A DNA stretch of 64,000 nt from Urechis unicinctus (Eukaryota > Annelida > Polychaeta > Xenopneusta > Urechidae). The translations under genes were made by a program, and so were the position numbers. Within the stretch, counting starts at the first letter, position 1. Every line of letters begins with the position of its first letter. The DNA lies in assembly GCA_034190875.2 (NCBI GenBank), contig CM067344.1, positions 16,665,625-16,729,624 of the forward strand. The letters are read 5' to 3'. The notes beneath the pieces were generated by a model. It ran no database searches and was not told where the DNA came from. It saw only the letters and a list, made by a program, of their open reading frames with translations. Below are positions 27,421-41,600 of this stretch, in pieces.

Positions 27421-29059
27421 TTGTACTCGCCCTATCCATTTATTTTTTGGTCAGTCCCGACTGCGGTTTACACAAACTGTTTTGTTCGTCCATGGAATGG
27501 AGGAATGTAATAGTTGGTAAATGCAAAAAATATATATATATGGACTATGGCATCAAAAAGTCCGGGACGTAGATAAACTTTTACGTTTTCAAAAACATGA
27601 ACGCAATTTTCGTGCAAGCGTCAAAGGGAAGCAGCAAAATACAGGTCGGCCATATCATTGCCGGCGATCCGAACATGGCTCGGAATCTACACAAACAAAA
27701 TAAACATTGCTACAGCAAAACAATTTTCACAATAAAAACATTGCGGTCTTTAAGACACACAAGATGTCAGAGAAGATTATAAAACGCTTTCTACGTGATT
27801 GTGCAATGAAACTTTCTACGTGATTGGGCTATTGAGAGAGCTTAATGACCGATGTGAAAGATGGATAAAATAGGAGGCAAACGGAACAAGGTTTGGTCTC
27901 CCCCTTTCGAAACGTCTTTCGTCAGCATTTGAATTCTTAATTTCACAGAAAGGATTTGCAAGAGCAAATGGCTCAGTATTGTCTTTTTTATTGGAGGACA
28001 GTGATATATCTACAGTTGGGATACCGTTGCCATGCGGGAGTCTTTTGTACATTTCCAACCACCAAACTAGTTTTCTTTAAATACCAGCTGCATGAAGGAA
28101 CAACATGACGGATAAGACGGATTGGATCTAAATAGTGTTTCATATTGCTCCCGTCTGATTTTTAATGGCACCTCTTTGGCTTCCAAATGCAGACTTGGGA
28201 TGGAAGAGGTTCCAAACGATCGGAGCAAAAGCCACAGAGCCTGATATTGGACAGTGTCCAGTTTTGTTCCGATGCGCTCCCCAATCAGTAATTGTCCAAA
28301 GTCATTCCACGAAACTAGGTTTCTTCAACAAAAGGAACTGCATTGCCTTTAATTGTATAGGGTGGTACATGATGACGCTTGCTTAATTGCAGAAATGCAC
28401 GCAAACAGTTTTAGCTTTCAAAATATTGAGTAAACATTCGACATAGAGTAAACATTCGACACCTCGTCTGATGACATGTTTGATGCTATTTATTTCAACA
28501 TTAAACGGGTGACAAACAAGTGATATTAATTAATAATTTATATATCTGCAAATGCCATATTTATTTTATGCCACCAAAATTATCGTTTCTTGCGGGTTGC
28601 CCATTATCGAATACAGAGATGTGATCAACTATCATACCTTCACATCTACTGGTGTTTAGAGCGTTTTTCATTCCACTACGGCATTTCTAAACCCACGCTG
28701 TATCAGTATCAAAATGTGCGGAATGAATACATGAGGGCCACATTTATCCATCTTCAGCACGATCTCTTGTATATGATATGCCGTGTCCTTTATTGGCGTT
28801 CCACAGTAAGTCGCTTATCTCATTAATCATGTCATAGATTGAAGGTCCCAGACAATAGCTGATTCCCAGACGATCTGATTTTAAACACGTTGTACCGCTT
28901 GTGTTGAGGATAATCTCGGTTCTTACCATCTGGTCTCAACATATGGTGCTGTACTGAAAAAAGAAACCATAATGCCGTTGTAGTTGCGATGACCATTGTG
29001 GTGGTATTTGTTCTCTGTTCAAGACTGATAATTATGGCAACAATGAGCCGCTGGTTATG
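27421..29059. other. No recognised gene; weak candidate frame at 27816-28058
   Basis: A minus-strand 80-codon frame at 27816-28058 has a less random composition than most here, but I recognise no domain. A plus-strand frame at 28165-28386 is likewise unassigned. Small direct repeats are present: CTTTCTACGTGATTG at 27788 and about 27811, and GAGTAAACATTCGACA twice at 28428-28461. Confidence 0.35.
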
Positions 29060-29086
29060 ATAATAATAATAATAATAATAATAATA
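29060..29086. repeat. (TAA)9 microsatellite
   Basis: Nine uninterrupted TAA units. On the minus strand they encode a Tyr run inside a 132-codon frame (28832-29230) that has no other sign of being real. Confidence 0.95.
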
Positions 29087-32000
29087 GCTATTTTCACTCA
29101 CCAGGCCTATTGTTTTTAAAGCATGAATACAAGATTTCGGTCTTTGCCGAGTAAATGATGCCAAATAATAAACCACAGTAGGGTGGTAAGTTTGATTTTG
29201 GTTAATGCTTGGTATGCAAGTGATTCCCATTGGTCAAATTGTTAACTACACACTCAAATGACTTCAGCATCCGCCATCACGATAATATCATACTTAATTA
29301 TTTCTCTACTGCTGAATGTATTTGGCGATTTCGGTCATTTTACATCATTAGTGTAGACGATGCTGATTGATATGTTTATGTAACGCTGAATCTTTGGTGG
29401 CCAAGCTTGAATTGCATATTCCCAATGAATCCTTGTTATTGTTTTATAAACATGGCTTTTAAGCTACTAGAAAACGTTATCCTGACAATCCCGAGGACAG
29501 CGCATTGAACCAAGGGTGTGACCTCACGGGATAGAAGCAGTGAAGGTACCATGTTGTTTGAGTTGTAAGTTCATAAGTATGAGGCTGTCCTTAGATGTGG
29601 GCGCAGATACTGATGCTATGCTAGTCGTTCCGGTTATTAATTGAACGAATCAAGCGGTAGAGATATGTAAATCTGCTGGGCATCGTGTTTCTATAACAAA
29701 TTTCGATCAACCTTTACAGGTGCAACAAGGCAATATTATTAACTTTGATACAATCAGTCCAAACAGAGAAGCGACCTGTAAGGATGTGTTACTCCTAATT
29801 GAACTTGTACCGATAAGTTATTTACCGCTATTCACGCAAAAATCAGTCGGTCAGATGTGGTTGTGGGTCTAAACGATAATTCCCAGTCCAAAGAACGGAA
29901 CAGTTAGGCGATGTAAAGTTAGACAATAATTGCGCTAATGTTATATATGTGCAATATTTACTGTGGCAGGCATTGGGTGGTTTTATGGTGTCTGCGGGAT
30001 GCGTTGCAACGGACTTCGCCCTGGAATCCTGTTGGCCTAATGATAGCATCAACTTTATGGCACTTTCTGCAGTTGTTTCTCTCTCAACCATGATTCTGTC
30101 CAAAACGTATTGCTTTAACAAAAACGGTACAAACAGCTGACATATCCTCCAATGCCGTTATGACTTTATGTATTATATTGAGTATGAATGGTTTTAAAAA
30201 CTAGTAGTTTTAATGGAGATTAATAGCTCAAATGACACGACTTGTACGAAAAAGTTTTGTCAATATGGGTAGGAACACGCCAATATTCTGTACAGAATAA
30301 ATTTGTGGTGAAGATGATTGATGCTTTAATCCTCTAGTGGGTATGCTCTCCGAAACAAAACGAGCTTATATCGTTACACAGAGAATCAGCAGCTTCTGGT
30401 TGATTGATAGTAGTACTAAGTTTTAGACAATATGGCCGGATTTAAGAGCCTCAATCCAAGCGTCTAACTCCTGGATGCTTTGTGGGTAATTGGCACGTGG
30501 AAAATGTGCGCGCTACTCATCATGCTACTTACATATCTAAGCTCATGTGCTGGTCACCCAAATCGGTTGCGGAATTTTATAAGGATCCATACATGATATA
30601 TATTGTTTACAAAATGAAAAGAGATGAAAACAGCAACAATTGCATAACACAAGAAAGACAATATTACATTCTCACCGAATAAGTTAATTGTATTCATTCG
30701 AACCTTTTGCAAACTCTTTGGCAATTGCTCTTAAAGTGTATAAACCAAAACCCAAAATCAAATATTTCTAATAGGAAGATAGGAAGTAAGAGATTAGGAG
30801 TGAAGCCTGTAGTCAAAACCTAAGAATGTGTTGATGAATGTGTAACAGCTTTCGCAATATGAGCTGTGAAAGTATCATAGCTCAAATGAAAGGTGGGGTT
30901 TCCAAAGTTACAACCCAGGCACAAAGAATTTGCAAAGTACCTCTATCCCTACAAATCATCTATGAGGGATTGAATAGCACTTTAGTTGAATCTATGCAAT
31001 TACCATAGTAATCACGTTATATTATGCTCTATTACGTCAACGTTTTTGTACTCACAACATTAATTTGTATTTCGATAAAAGTAATGTTTAAATAGAACAC
31101 TACGTTACACACACACATATGGTTGTAGAACGGGCAATCGTGTAAAATCTTTCGCTGAATTAATGTTATACTATCAAATATACGGATCATTCGCAGCGTA
31201 TAGCAGGCACAACCACACTAATCTTGAATATACGCTGAAAACCTCTCTGATATTCTCCGCAGCATGTAATCAACGGTTGGTCAGTTCCCTTACTGACCAC
31301 ATGATGGGGTATTTTGCATGCAGTTTCAACAGGGTACTGAGATGTCATTGGGACACGTCTAAGATTCATACCATCCGCTAAATTATAATGCATTTCAATA
31401 TTTGAGAATCACAAATATAGTTTAATCTGATCGAAGGAATTGCAACTCATTCTATTCTCGCAATGTAATCAGAGCTGAAATATGTTATCTGTCAACAGGG
31501 TGAGAGTTTGAAAAGTATTTATACCTCAGATATATTTCTGTATAAATGACCGCACATTGTGAGGAGAAAAACAGTTTATTGCAAATGAGATCATAAAAGG
31601 CCTTCATGTTCGCATTAGATATTTTCCGCAAACCATGAAGACATTCTCCCAATCATGAAACGACCTTCTTTTCGTGACATTAAGTATACTACTTCAGCCA
31701 TGCATGCTCTGTTTTGATTTGCCTGTCCTTCGTCTGTTGACCTAATGGGTAGCTTAATGGCAAGAATAAATTGGTTGCACCTTTTGACGCCAAGGCCTTT
31801 TATGTCGGCACGTAGTCTGTATAGTGACATAGTATATATGATGAATAATGTGAAGCAATGTCTAGTGGTTGCAACAAAAGTGTTGAAACGAGGACAACTC
31901 ATTTCAACGACGGGTTATCAACTATCCAGACATACCAAACTCTGTACACAGTCACTTTCCATTTGATCGACAACAATTGTGGTGTGGCAGCTTACAGCGT

Positions 32001-35000
32001 AACTGTCGTTAAAGGGGAACTATTATCGTATATGCTTTCTCGGAGTAGAGTAAGCGTAATCAATCACTACTTGTATAATGGTAAGACTATAATTTTCTAC
32101 AAATCGCTTGAGATTCGCCGATAAGTGTGGCCAGCAATGCGTATATTTCATCCCATGGATAAGATGAGTAAATAATATATGTTCATTTAGAAATGTAAAT
32201 AAATGATGAATGACAGTTCTGATGATGGTATGACAACAGATAGCAAATATCTCATATGTTTATCAGACACAACTTACCAAAGTACGCGCTTGCATGGTGC
32301 GTAGGGCGGGTATATGGAAAGGGAAGGTTTTCCATGTGAGGAAGAAAAACGAGAATCGGAAATACAGTATATAGTCAGACATGCAATCAGACGCCCGTTC
32401 AACGCGTCATCGACTCTTTTGAATGCGTGAAACTGACATCCCTTGTAGAAAGACATACCAGTGCGGATCACATCAAGCTGAAAATGGTAATTAGGTTTTA
32501 TTGCGCCTAAAAGTGGAAGTCTTTAGAGACATCCATTATTCGTGGAAGTTAAAAGACTAACATAATCAAGGGGAAATTGCATTTTGCATTGGACCTGAGA
32601 TTACAGGCAACTTTGTAGGAACTCAACGGAAAACTAGGTAATCTTTTTCTGATGCAAAATAACAAATACTTAATTTATTAGATCGATGGAAAAGCTTTGG
32701 TAAGGAACAAAGTTAGGGGAAAACGTGCTCTTGCTATACCGGCAATTACAACATGGCGCGAGGCGGCACTAAATGTAGTCCATTCAATTTCTACGACGAA
32801 AGCATTGTTCACACTGCTAACGGACAGATGCATGGATGTAGCTATGTCATATAACGCAACTTCATGTTCATGTTACTGAGCACAGAGCTCTCGTTTCGAC
32901 TATGTACACTTCGTCGTTATAAATAGCAAAGTTATCGTCCCCCTACGCTAGCACAACCAGCGTCACCTGGTGTTAGTAATTGTAAACGTCACGCCCTCGA
33001 TTTCTAGGAGCATTTCCCTATGAGTGGATTTCATTAGCGGTAAACATTCGCCATATAACTGTATGATGCATTTGTCCCATCATGTGGCTACCAAGTCTTC
33101 TGGGAAAAAGCGCCTTGGCTAACAAGATGGGTGCTCCACCAGTAATCACCCGCTCGTGGAGTTTGCCATGTATCGTCGGATGTCAAGGGGGAACATTAAC
33201 GCCCTCACTCAATACAACCGATAAGGAAAAAAAGGTAGTCAGATAAAGTCATGAGTACATTCCAAATCGGCTGATATATAGCCTTTAGTACATCAGAGTT
33301 GGCAATGCTGGTCTTATATGTTACATCGTGCAGTTATGTAATACGAAGGATAACATCACCCGGTTGTTGCAAGTGATTATCATGGTGATGGTACTAAAGT
33401 ATATACATCATCATCATCACAACATGGTCACTTTATATTTACCCAAATAGTGTGCCTTGACTCGCATATGCGATTGAGTAAACTGATTCGAAAACTGACA
33501 TAGCTGCCGATATCGTTCCGACTTTTCACAAAACTGTTTGAGAATATGTCTGGATAAATATATGCTATAATAATTCGCATCTAATGGTGATTAGTAAATC
33601 AAAAATCCGCATTTAGTGTTTGCAAACGTCGGATGAGTGGACAAGACTGCTCGCCACAGATCTTGTCAAATGTCAGATGAGTGGACAAGAGCATGTCAAA
33701 GAGCATGTCAAATGTCGAATGGAATAGAAGGCGGGAGAGTTTAAGCATCAATCTTCCATTTGGTAGGAAACAGGAAGTTTCACTGGTATTTTACACCGTA
33801 AAGCTTGCTTCTTGAGCGAGTGCTTTCTTTATTTCCCGCAATTAGTGAATTCTCTATTCTTATTAGCAGTATGACCGAGAATGATCTCAACAATAATGGT
33901 GTCAGTACCAAGTCGACGTTCCATGCACTTGTGGTGAGATGGTTGTCCATTAAGCGCCCGTCACACAACCACGTCCCTGCATGGCGTTAATGAAACGTTT
34001 TTGAAGTTCTTATAAAACTACATAAAACGTTTCCATGACGAAGCATTCACGTTGCCATTGCTGTGCCGGTATCCATCAGATCTACGAGTTCCAAACAAAC
34101 TGCGTCAGGTGTCCCTGTGGCGACCATTGCGTTCGCAATACGGTATTCTCAACAACTCATCGGCAGCCACAGTGAACCATACACGTGTCAGCTAACGAAT
34201 GACTGTGAGCAGCTGAAAAGGCTACTTACACCCCTATTCGCATAGCTATTACTTCTGTCCTACTGCGGACAACACCTATCATTAACCAGTCGCATGTATT
34301 GTGCTGACGATATTGTATTGACGATAACGGTTCGCGGAAATCCGAAGTTTGTATTGAACTGCCAAACCCAAACGTGGCGGCTTGGCGTTTAAGGAATTCC
34401 GTTTGAATTACTATCAAGTTCTCCACAAGTATCAATGGTCCTCACATCGTACTCGGCGATCCCATCACCTTGCAATCATCGTTCGCTGTCATGATATGTA
34501 CGCCATGCAATGACGTTCAGGTCTGACAGGCTCTCGTTTGACGGCCATATAATCAATCTTAAAGGCACAGACTTAATATTACACGGACACAATACGTTAC
34601 CTTCATCAATCCCCTGTGTACGATTTGCAGAATTACCCTTATTTTGATAATTTCACATTTTAATGAAGCGTTAATGCAGGTTACCCTTTGCTTTATCGCT
34701 TTCAATGAAACATTTAGTCTCTCACTGGTGACAGGCGATGGCTGATGCGCTGTTTAATGATGCGAAGAGCAATATTGTATTATTTGATATTTGATTCCCT
34801 GGTCGTATTGATATCCCCAGGCTACATGGGTTGCGCTAAAGAAGCGTAACGCATTCTGGAAATATCTATTATATTGCCACCAGAGTGATAGCAACAAATG
34901 CTTCAATATATTCCATTCCAATGATATCACTTCGTCAGAGCAAAAGTATTGTCTGTAAAAGCGTCGATAGAATACTATTTATAGACTATGTCACAATGCT

Positions 35001-38000
35001 AGCGGGAGAAAACGTGCTAATTGTGCATTTCCTCCGTCATAGGCAAACGGTTGAATTCTAATGTGTGATGTTTAGCTTTTCAAAAAACAAAGAACTTGTT
35101 GGTTTTCCAATGTAGATTATTAGTGACTAGTCATTTCGTGGATAGTTAACTTGGTTTTACCGCATTTTATTTTGGTGATTCTGTGATCATTTGTATGCGG
35201 AACCGATGAACATTTAGAATAAACCCCGCTTGGATATTAACAGTTTAATCTCAAATGGACGATGCGACATATATATCAAAGTAAGAACAAACGTTAACAT
35301 CTCAACACGTTTTGCAAAGAAAGTCAGCAAGAATCCATGAATCTAGTATCTTTATGTGTTCACTATATCTCCTTCGATGGGCAGGTGTGGTTCATCAACC
35401 AGCAAATCATACAAGTAGTCAGGCTAACGTCCACACAGCTTCTCTCCCCCTCCCCCATACACTGCACAAATACACGGATACTGCCTATGGCTTGTCAACC
35501 GTGGCGGACACCGAATCAGCTGACAGTCACAGATGATGCCACAGTTTCCACCAACAAACACCAGCGATTATGTCGCAGATAAAGTAATTTACTGTCTGCC
35601 AAGTCTATTACAATTATAGCATTGACAAGTTTGTTGCAAAAAGCGAACTGTTAATTGCATGGAATATGTTTGTGCACTGCATTTAATACGACCCCGCGGT
35701 GGTTATTGTTGAATTATTCGGTAGAAAAGATCAAATACTGTCGACTCGATATTGTTTGCGAGGACGAAGAGCAAAAGAGTTGCGGCCTATGACAACACAG
35801 AGCAGTGTCAGCAATCATCGCGGCGGTTGAGAGGCTGGTTTATTACGCGCTCTCAGTGTTTTGTTACGTATTCCTCTATGCCGTTGGCGTTGCAATGAAT
35901 GTTCATTGCTAACTTGCCAATAGCCTCCTTTAGCAAGTAGAAGTCATACCTTAGAGACCATGATTTGTGGGCTGTGTCATTTGATAATTTGCGTCCCGCT
36001 TCCATTAATGGTACTGTTCATCTAACATAATCAAAATTATACAGACTGATTTCCTTCAGCCAAGTTCAATCGATGATTCTAGCTGTTGTTAAAACCGCAA
36101 CAAAATAAGAATGGCATAAACTTTCCGAATAATTCATGATAATCAAATGTTCTGTTAAATTACAATACGAACGACAGCAATGGAAATGTTGCTACGATAA
36201 TTTTGATTTGAAGCAGACGAGTGAACGCATGGAACCAAATATCATGTGCCAAGAGACTTAATTTCATGCAGCTCTTAAGATTAAAAACAATATACAAAAA
36301 ACAACAATTCAAAGTAATATGATTGACACAAATAGGCTGTATCTATCAGGAGGAATGCAATCTTTACTGCAAATGCATAGATGAAAATGTAAGCAATTAA
36401 GAGCAAACAATTTGCCCGAATAGGGCCATAGGTGGCATTTACTTACTAATATATTGTTAAGATGGGGCTAGGGATAAAACCGAGCATTCGCTATATTGCG
36501 CTTCTTGCATTAATTGTTGTTGTTGCTTTTACTCACCTTTTTATTTGGTGCTGCCTGGACACATTTGGAAAAGTAATATAAAGCAAAAAGTCGACATATC
36601 ATCCGATGTCACTTTGACGTTTTATGATAGAGTGAGTATGTATGAGGTTGTGTAACTAAATCTAACTGGTATTTATGATTTGATTGATAAACAGGTATTT
36701 ACATTTGCAACAGTCCGTATTCAGCCAATGTATACGTATTTTTAGTAAACCTGAAGACACGCTCGAAACGGTGGATATGTTTTTTTCTCTGCAGCAAAAT
36801 ACACTATCAAATCATGCATAATGCATTCGGGCGGATAAGAAATGATGCATCAATCCTCTAGTTGGCATGACATCCTATGCAGAAAGTGTTCATATCCTTA
36901 CCGGCGTACAAGTAACGTGTGGTTGATTTATATCAGTTATATTTTCCTAGACAATATGACCATCTTCCATAGCCTCGTGCGCTCCACGTTGTTGCAAATA
37001 ACAATTGCGCAATTTTATATATCATAGATTGCCTCCAAAAATTCCAGAGTTCTTATTGTGATGAGAATATGGGGCTGTTTAAGCATAAATGCTCTAGGCT
37101 ATTCAATAGGATGCATTTTGAGCACTCCTCCTATATCACTTGGTAAAAACCGACCATTACACCAGCTCATCATCTCTCGACCAGTGTATTACATCACAGT
37201 TGATTCTAAGCTATTAAAGCACCTCGCACTATTTCTTACAGGTCCATTACGCCAACGTCATGGCACTCACATCATCAATTTACTGACGCAGCTCTTTTGC
37301 ATTCGCTTACTCCGCTGTGGTCATCGAGCACTTTCAACCTAATATTGTGAATCGTAATGGTAAAGCTCCACGCATGGGCGTAATGTATTATATGGTTTGA
37401 CACGGCGTCTTCGTTTGGACCTCATACACATGTACAAAATGTTCAATGGATTAGATTAAATTCGCGTTGATTTGGGTTTTGTTCAACTTAGAATTGCTGA
37501 GAACACAAGACTTTGGGGATATTCGTGCACCTTGATAAAACATATGGTATGTCAGAATTAAGAAGGAGTGGATTTTCCAATGGCGTTGGGACTGTATTGA
37601 ATAGTTTACAAGCGAAGATAGCTTCAACAAATCGATTTGTATTTTAAGATCAAAGGTTTCCGCCTAATTAGAAGCTTTTGTTTATGATCATTTGCAGGGC
37701 ACCAATGGGCATTTTTGCCCTGACCACCGATCATTGTAAATCACTGTAAATAAAACGTTATTCTGTCTGACATATCGCAAAGGTAGTGTACGCTTTCTAT
37801 GGAGTAGAAGCTCATTACATTGTCACAAGCAAATGGTAATCAGTGAACATGACCCAGGAGTGATATAACGGTAACAATATATGCACTGCCTATATTGATC
37901 GTATCAATCACCATACGTTATGATGAGGGGATGCGATTATCGTGTTCATGATAATAAAATGCCTATTTGTCCGCGTTCGATTTATCCAGGAACCTAGATG

Positions 38001-38514
38001 TTCTTATTCTAGTCGCATAACAACCAAGCGTATCTTGCCCGTGATTGGCCTTTCATTCGCACATTGACCTACTTGGCGGCTAAACGACAAGATTAAATTG
38101 GATGCACTCGGTTGGCCTTTTGACATCAGCGTTCTATATATTAGCCAGTGATCTGCAGAGTAAGATAAGAAACGCAAATTTCTAAATCGACCACCAGCAG
38201 ATTTACATAGCGTAAGAATTTTTTGTGAAGCATATTTAAAGTTTCTCAGAAGCTATGCTTACGTCCGACAAACTAATTGAAATTTTGTACCGTACGTTGG
38301 TTTTTGTCGAATCGAAATGCCTTGGCGCGTGCGCAATACAAATGAGGTATGCATGTGCATCCGATTGCTAGCGGTAGCTCTTTTTAATTTGAGAATAGAA
38401 AATACAGTTTTTCAACGTTTAACGGCCAACAAGAGCAAGGGTCAGATATGTCCACCACAACAATCATCTCATCTGTAGAGTTCAACCAACATATGCTTAA
38501 ATGTCTTACTAGAA
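29087..38514. other. Long stretch without recognisable genes
   Basis: More than 9 kb was scanned. All frames are below 100 codons and none shows a familiar motif. Local repeats include GATGAGTGGACAAGA at about 33632 and 33675 with GAGCATGTCAAA twice at 33688-33712, and a short CAT run near 33405. The stretch 34660-34720 is weakly similar to 10390-10470. No tRNA, rRNA or element ends were found. Introns of a host gene cannot be excluded. Confidence 0.5.
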
Positions 38515-38520
38515 GATCAG

Positions 38521-38694
38521 CCGTACAAATAAATAGCCTTATTTGTACGGGCGCCCTAAATCTGTATCATGTGTAAGTCCGCCATACAAGTAGTCAAATG
38601 TATACACTATCTTAGAATTAGTCCAATTCATTTGTATGACTGCCGTACAAAGACATTCTAACGACTTATCTATTAGGTCTGATAGAAGTCGTTA
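38521..38694. repeat. Cluster of hairpins
   Basis: CCGTACAAATAA at 38521-38532 pairs perfectly with TTATTTGTACGG at 38539-38550 across a 6-base loop. TAACGACTT at 38659-38667 pairs with AAGTCGTTA at 38686-38694, and the stem can extend with one bulge. Between them, CATACAA at 38583 can pair weakly with TTGTATG at about 38632. GCCGTACAAA recurs at 38642 as a direct repeat of the first arm. This may be a foldback element remnant or a structured RNA. No flanking target duplication was identified. Confidence 0.7.
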
Positions 38695-41600
38695 AACCGT
38701 TTACTACTTAATTGCCTACATTACACCATGGCGTAGATCACATAACCGAATTTACCGCATAAAAACGCCTCGACATAGTTTTTGGTGCATTGGATATGAT
38801 AAGTGGGAAATATCCCCGTAGGCGGCATCCTTGAAGAACGGCATTAATTACATTGTTTAATCCTCGTAACAATGGCAATGCTTGCATAAGGTGGGTCAGA
38901 GTAGGGTTTGTACAAATCACTCAACGTAAGATAGCTACCTTTACTTTACACTAACCTTAGTTCCGCTCGTAGATTACGACTTTTGCGCGATGGCCAGCAT
39001 TTCATATATTTTGTTACACCTATATGGATGCGAGGACTTGTGTACGACTGTCGAAATGATTAAAACAACAGTGATGATTTGATAGTAAAATATCGCAGAT
39101 TCCTAAGTTCCTTTGATAAGGAGGACGGTAAAAGTAAAGATTGTGCATACTTACAGCATCCCATGCATAGCGCACTAGTAAAATACTGCTGTTTTACGTA
39201 AAAGGAATAACCATTTAGTAAAGAGAAGCAGAAATGTCCAATACGAAATGGAAGTCGCTCCTCCTGCAAGAAACAATATAAGTGATTCGTAAAAGAATAA
39301 CGTTAAGATAAGAATGCAGATTTAGCGATCAGACCAATATGCAAAAGACATTCTATACGAAATTTGAAACTCCATATGACTCTTTTTGAGCACAAACTTA
39401 AAAGCATGATAACAGATATGGTGGCCATATATTACGTGCAACATAGATATCGTTCAAAGTGTGCTGGAACTGACTTTCGGCGTATAAAAATATACATAAA
39501 CATCTAGGTGGTAGTCCTGAGATAAAAGTTGAGTGTTTTTTTCTGAATCAAGGCAAAAATAGCTTATGTCATAGAGTAGAACATTACAAAGGCTAAATTA
39601 GCAGTCTGTCCAATCTTACTCTGATGGCTTGAGTAGTGTACATTATCATGCTACATGGATGTAGATTGAATATTGGTAAAAGGGTGTCCAATGACGATGA
39701 TATGCACAGCGGTTGTCTTAATGTCAAACATTGGAAGGAGTGGAGTGGTTTTTAGATCTCTATTCTGCTTATAAATTAAGTCACTAAATTCGGTGATTAT
39801 TTAGCGATGGTCGTTGTGGTGAGTGATCAACTATTTTGTTTTCTATATTCGATAGAAGAAGTTATGTGACCCAATTCTTGAATGATTATTCTCGAGACGC
39901 TTGGCATATGGGTACAATGAAAACAAAATGTTTGGAATCAGCTTTCTCGACAAAGACATAAACTAAGCCATTTTAAACACCGTAACCAGCGCATCGATGT
40001 TTGAAACAATGAATTGGAAAGCTTTAGTTACACCTGCAGTCAGTGTAGCCACTACGATCTCACACACGTAAGGGCCCAAACAATGTCACAATTCAAGTGC
40101 GAGCATAAGATTTTCCCCTTCATACACCTCATCTGAACCTGTTGATGTGTGTTTGTATGAAGCAAATGTTCCGGCAATATAACCACGATTAGTCTTAATT
40201 ACCGCTATTACTTTTCTCAATCACACATTTGCAGAATGCTCTACAGTGACCGCGTTTATTTTGCATTTACTTTATTCAAAATAAGATCACCCGAACTTTG
40301 ACCGACTAACAACTGGAACAGCCACTATGAATTAAGAAGATGATAAGACATGATATGAAAACGGCAGTTTATCCAATATTCAATACCGCGTCGGATGACG
40401 TAGTGTGTATCAGTCAGATAGGTGGGTAATCCAACGTGCTAGGAATATCTACGCTGTAGCTTCATTCTCCAAACAGAGCAATTGGCTCACGCATGACTGC
40501 GCTCAGATGTCCATGAACGACCTGGTAACTACGCTATGGTCATACACGTTTGACTACTCGGTGTACAGCTAATACGTCTGTGGGTGGATGGTACCTATTG
40601 TACAGCTACTTTCTGATGATATACCGTTTTTAGGAGACTGACGAACTACATATTTTGGATTTCACAAGACAACAGTACCACAAATGACATGTCAACCAAA
40701 AGAATGATGCACCATGCCGCGAACGACTATGAAACATGCGATTTGAAGCGGAAAACATGCCACGAAGAAACTTTCGACACGTACTGACGAGGAATTGAAT
40801 TCACGTTTGGTTTCGGGTGAATTAAGTGTTGACATTTCAATTATATTTTATGTCGCAAACTGTGTCAGTTCAATGTAAATGCGCCAACTTGAATGGAAAC
40901 CGCATTCTCCACAATAATCACGCATGGTAACAGTCAATTGAATTAAAACCACTGCAGTGTACTTCGTTCATCTTCTGCGTTATGGCAGACTTTTTGGCTC
41001 TGTCCATGATTAAGTTATTGTTGGCCGACCTTCTCGCCATGGGATAAAGCAATCTTTTACAGTCAATATTTCCGGCCACTGATTTGTCTATCAATCGTGG
41101 GCTGACCTACAGGGCTGACCTGCGTGAATTGGTTTCTGTATACGCCGGCGAACCTCCGTTTTGCCGAGCCACCAGTATTTGTCCAACCTTAGATGATAAC
41201 AAGGATTATATAGGCTAAGACTAATATCTCACGGAAGCTTCATGCTGAACGAACGCGGGGTGTTTATTGACTCCGACGATTTAACAGAGCATGTCGTTCC
41301 AAGCTGTTTTTAATAAACCGCTAATAGTAAACATTCACATCGCGCGTTAATGAAAAGCTCCGATATTCACATCGGCGTATTATAGGTCATATTTAGGGTG
41401 GTGTTTGATTATATTAACAGTCTTGCGAGTGCGTGCCTCTGTCGAAACACACATTTGTTGTCGCTCAGCATGTTGGCCTCGCTCTGATCCATTGGTATTG
41501 TCAACAACCTTGGCCTCGGGGGTAGGTGTTGACTTCCAGCATCTTGCTTCTATTGTTGTAATCGCAATTTATGATTTGCTGTTCTAGTTCTGTGCAGGAG

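Noticed and set aside
10390-34720. Possible repeat pair 10390-10470 and 34660-34720
   Set aside because: Only short words (AATGAAGCG, AATGCAGGT) match convincingly. This is too weak to call without an alignment.
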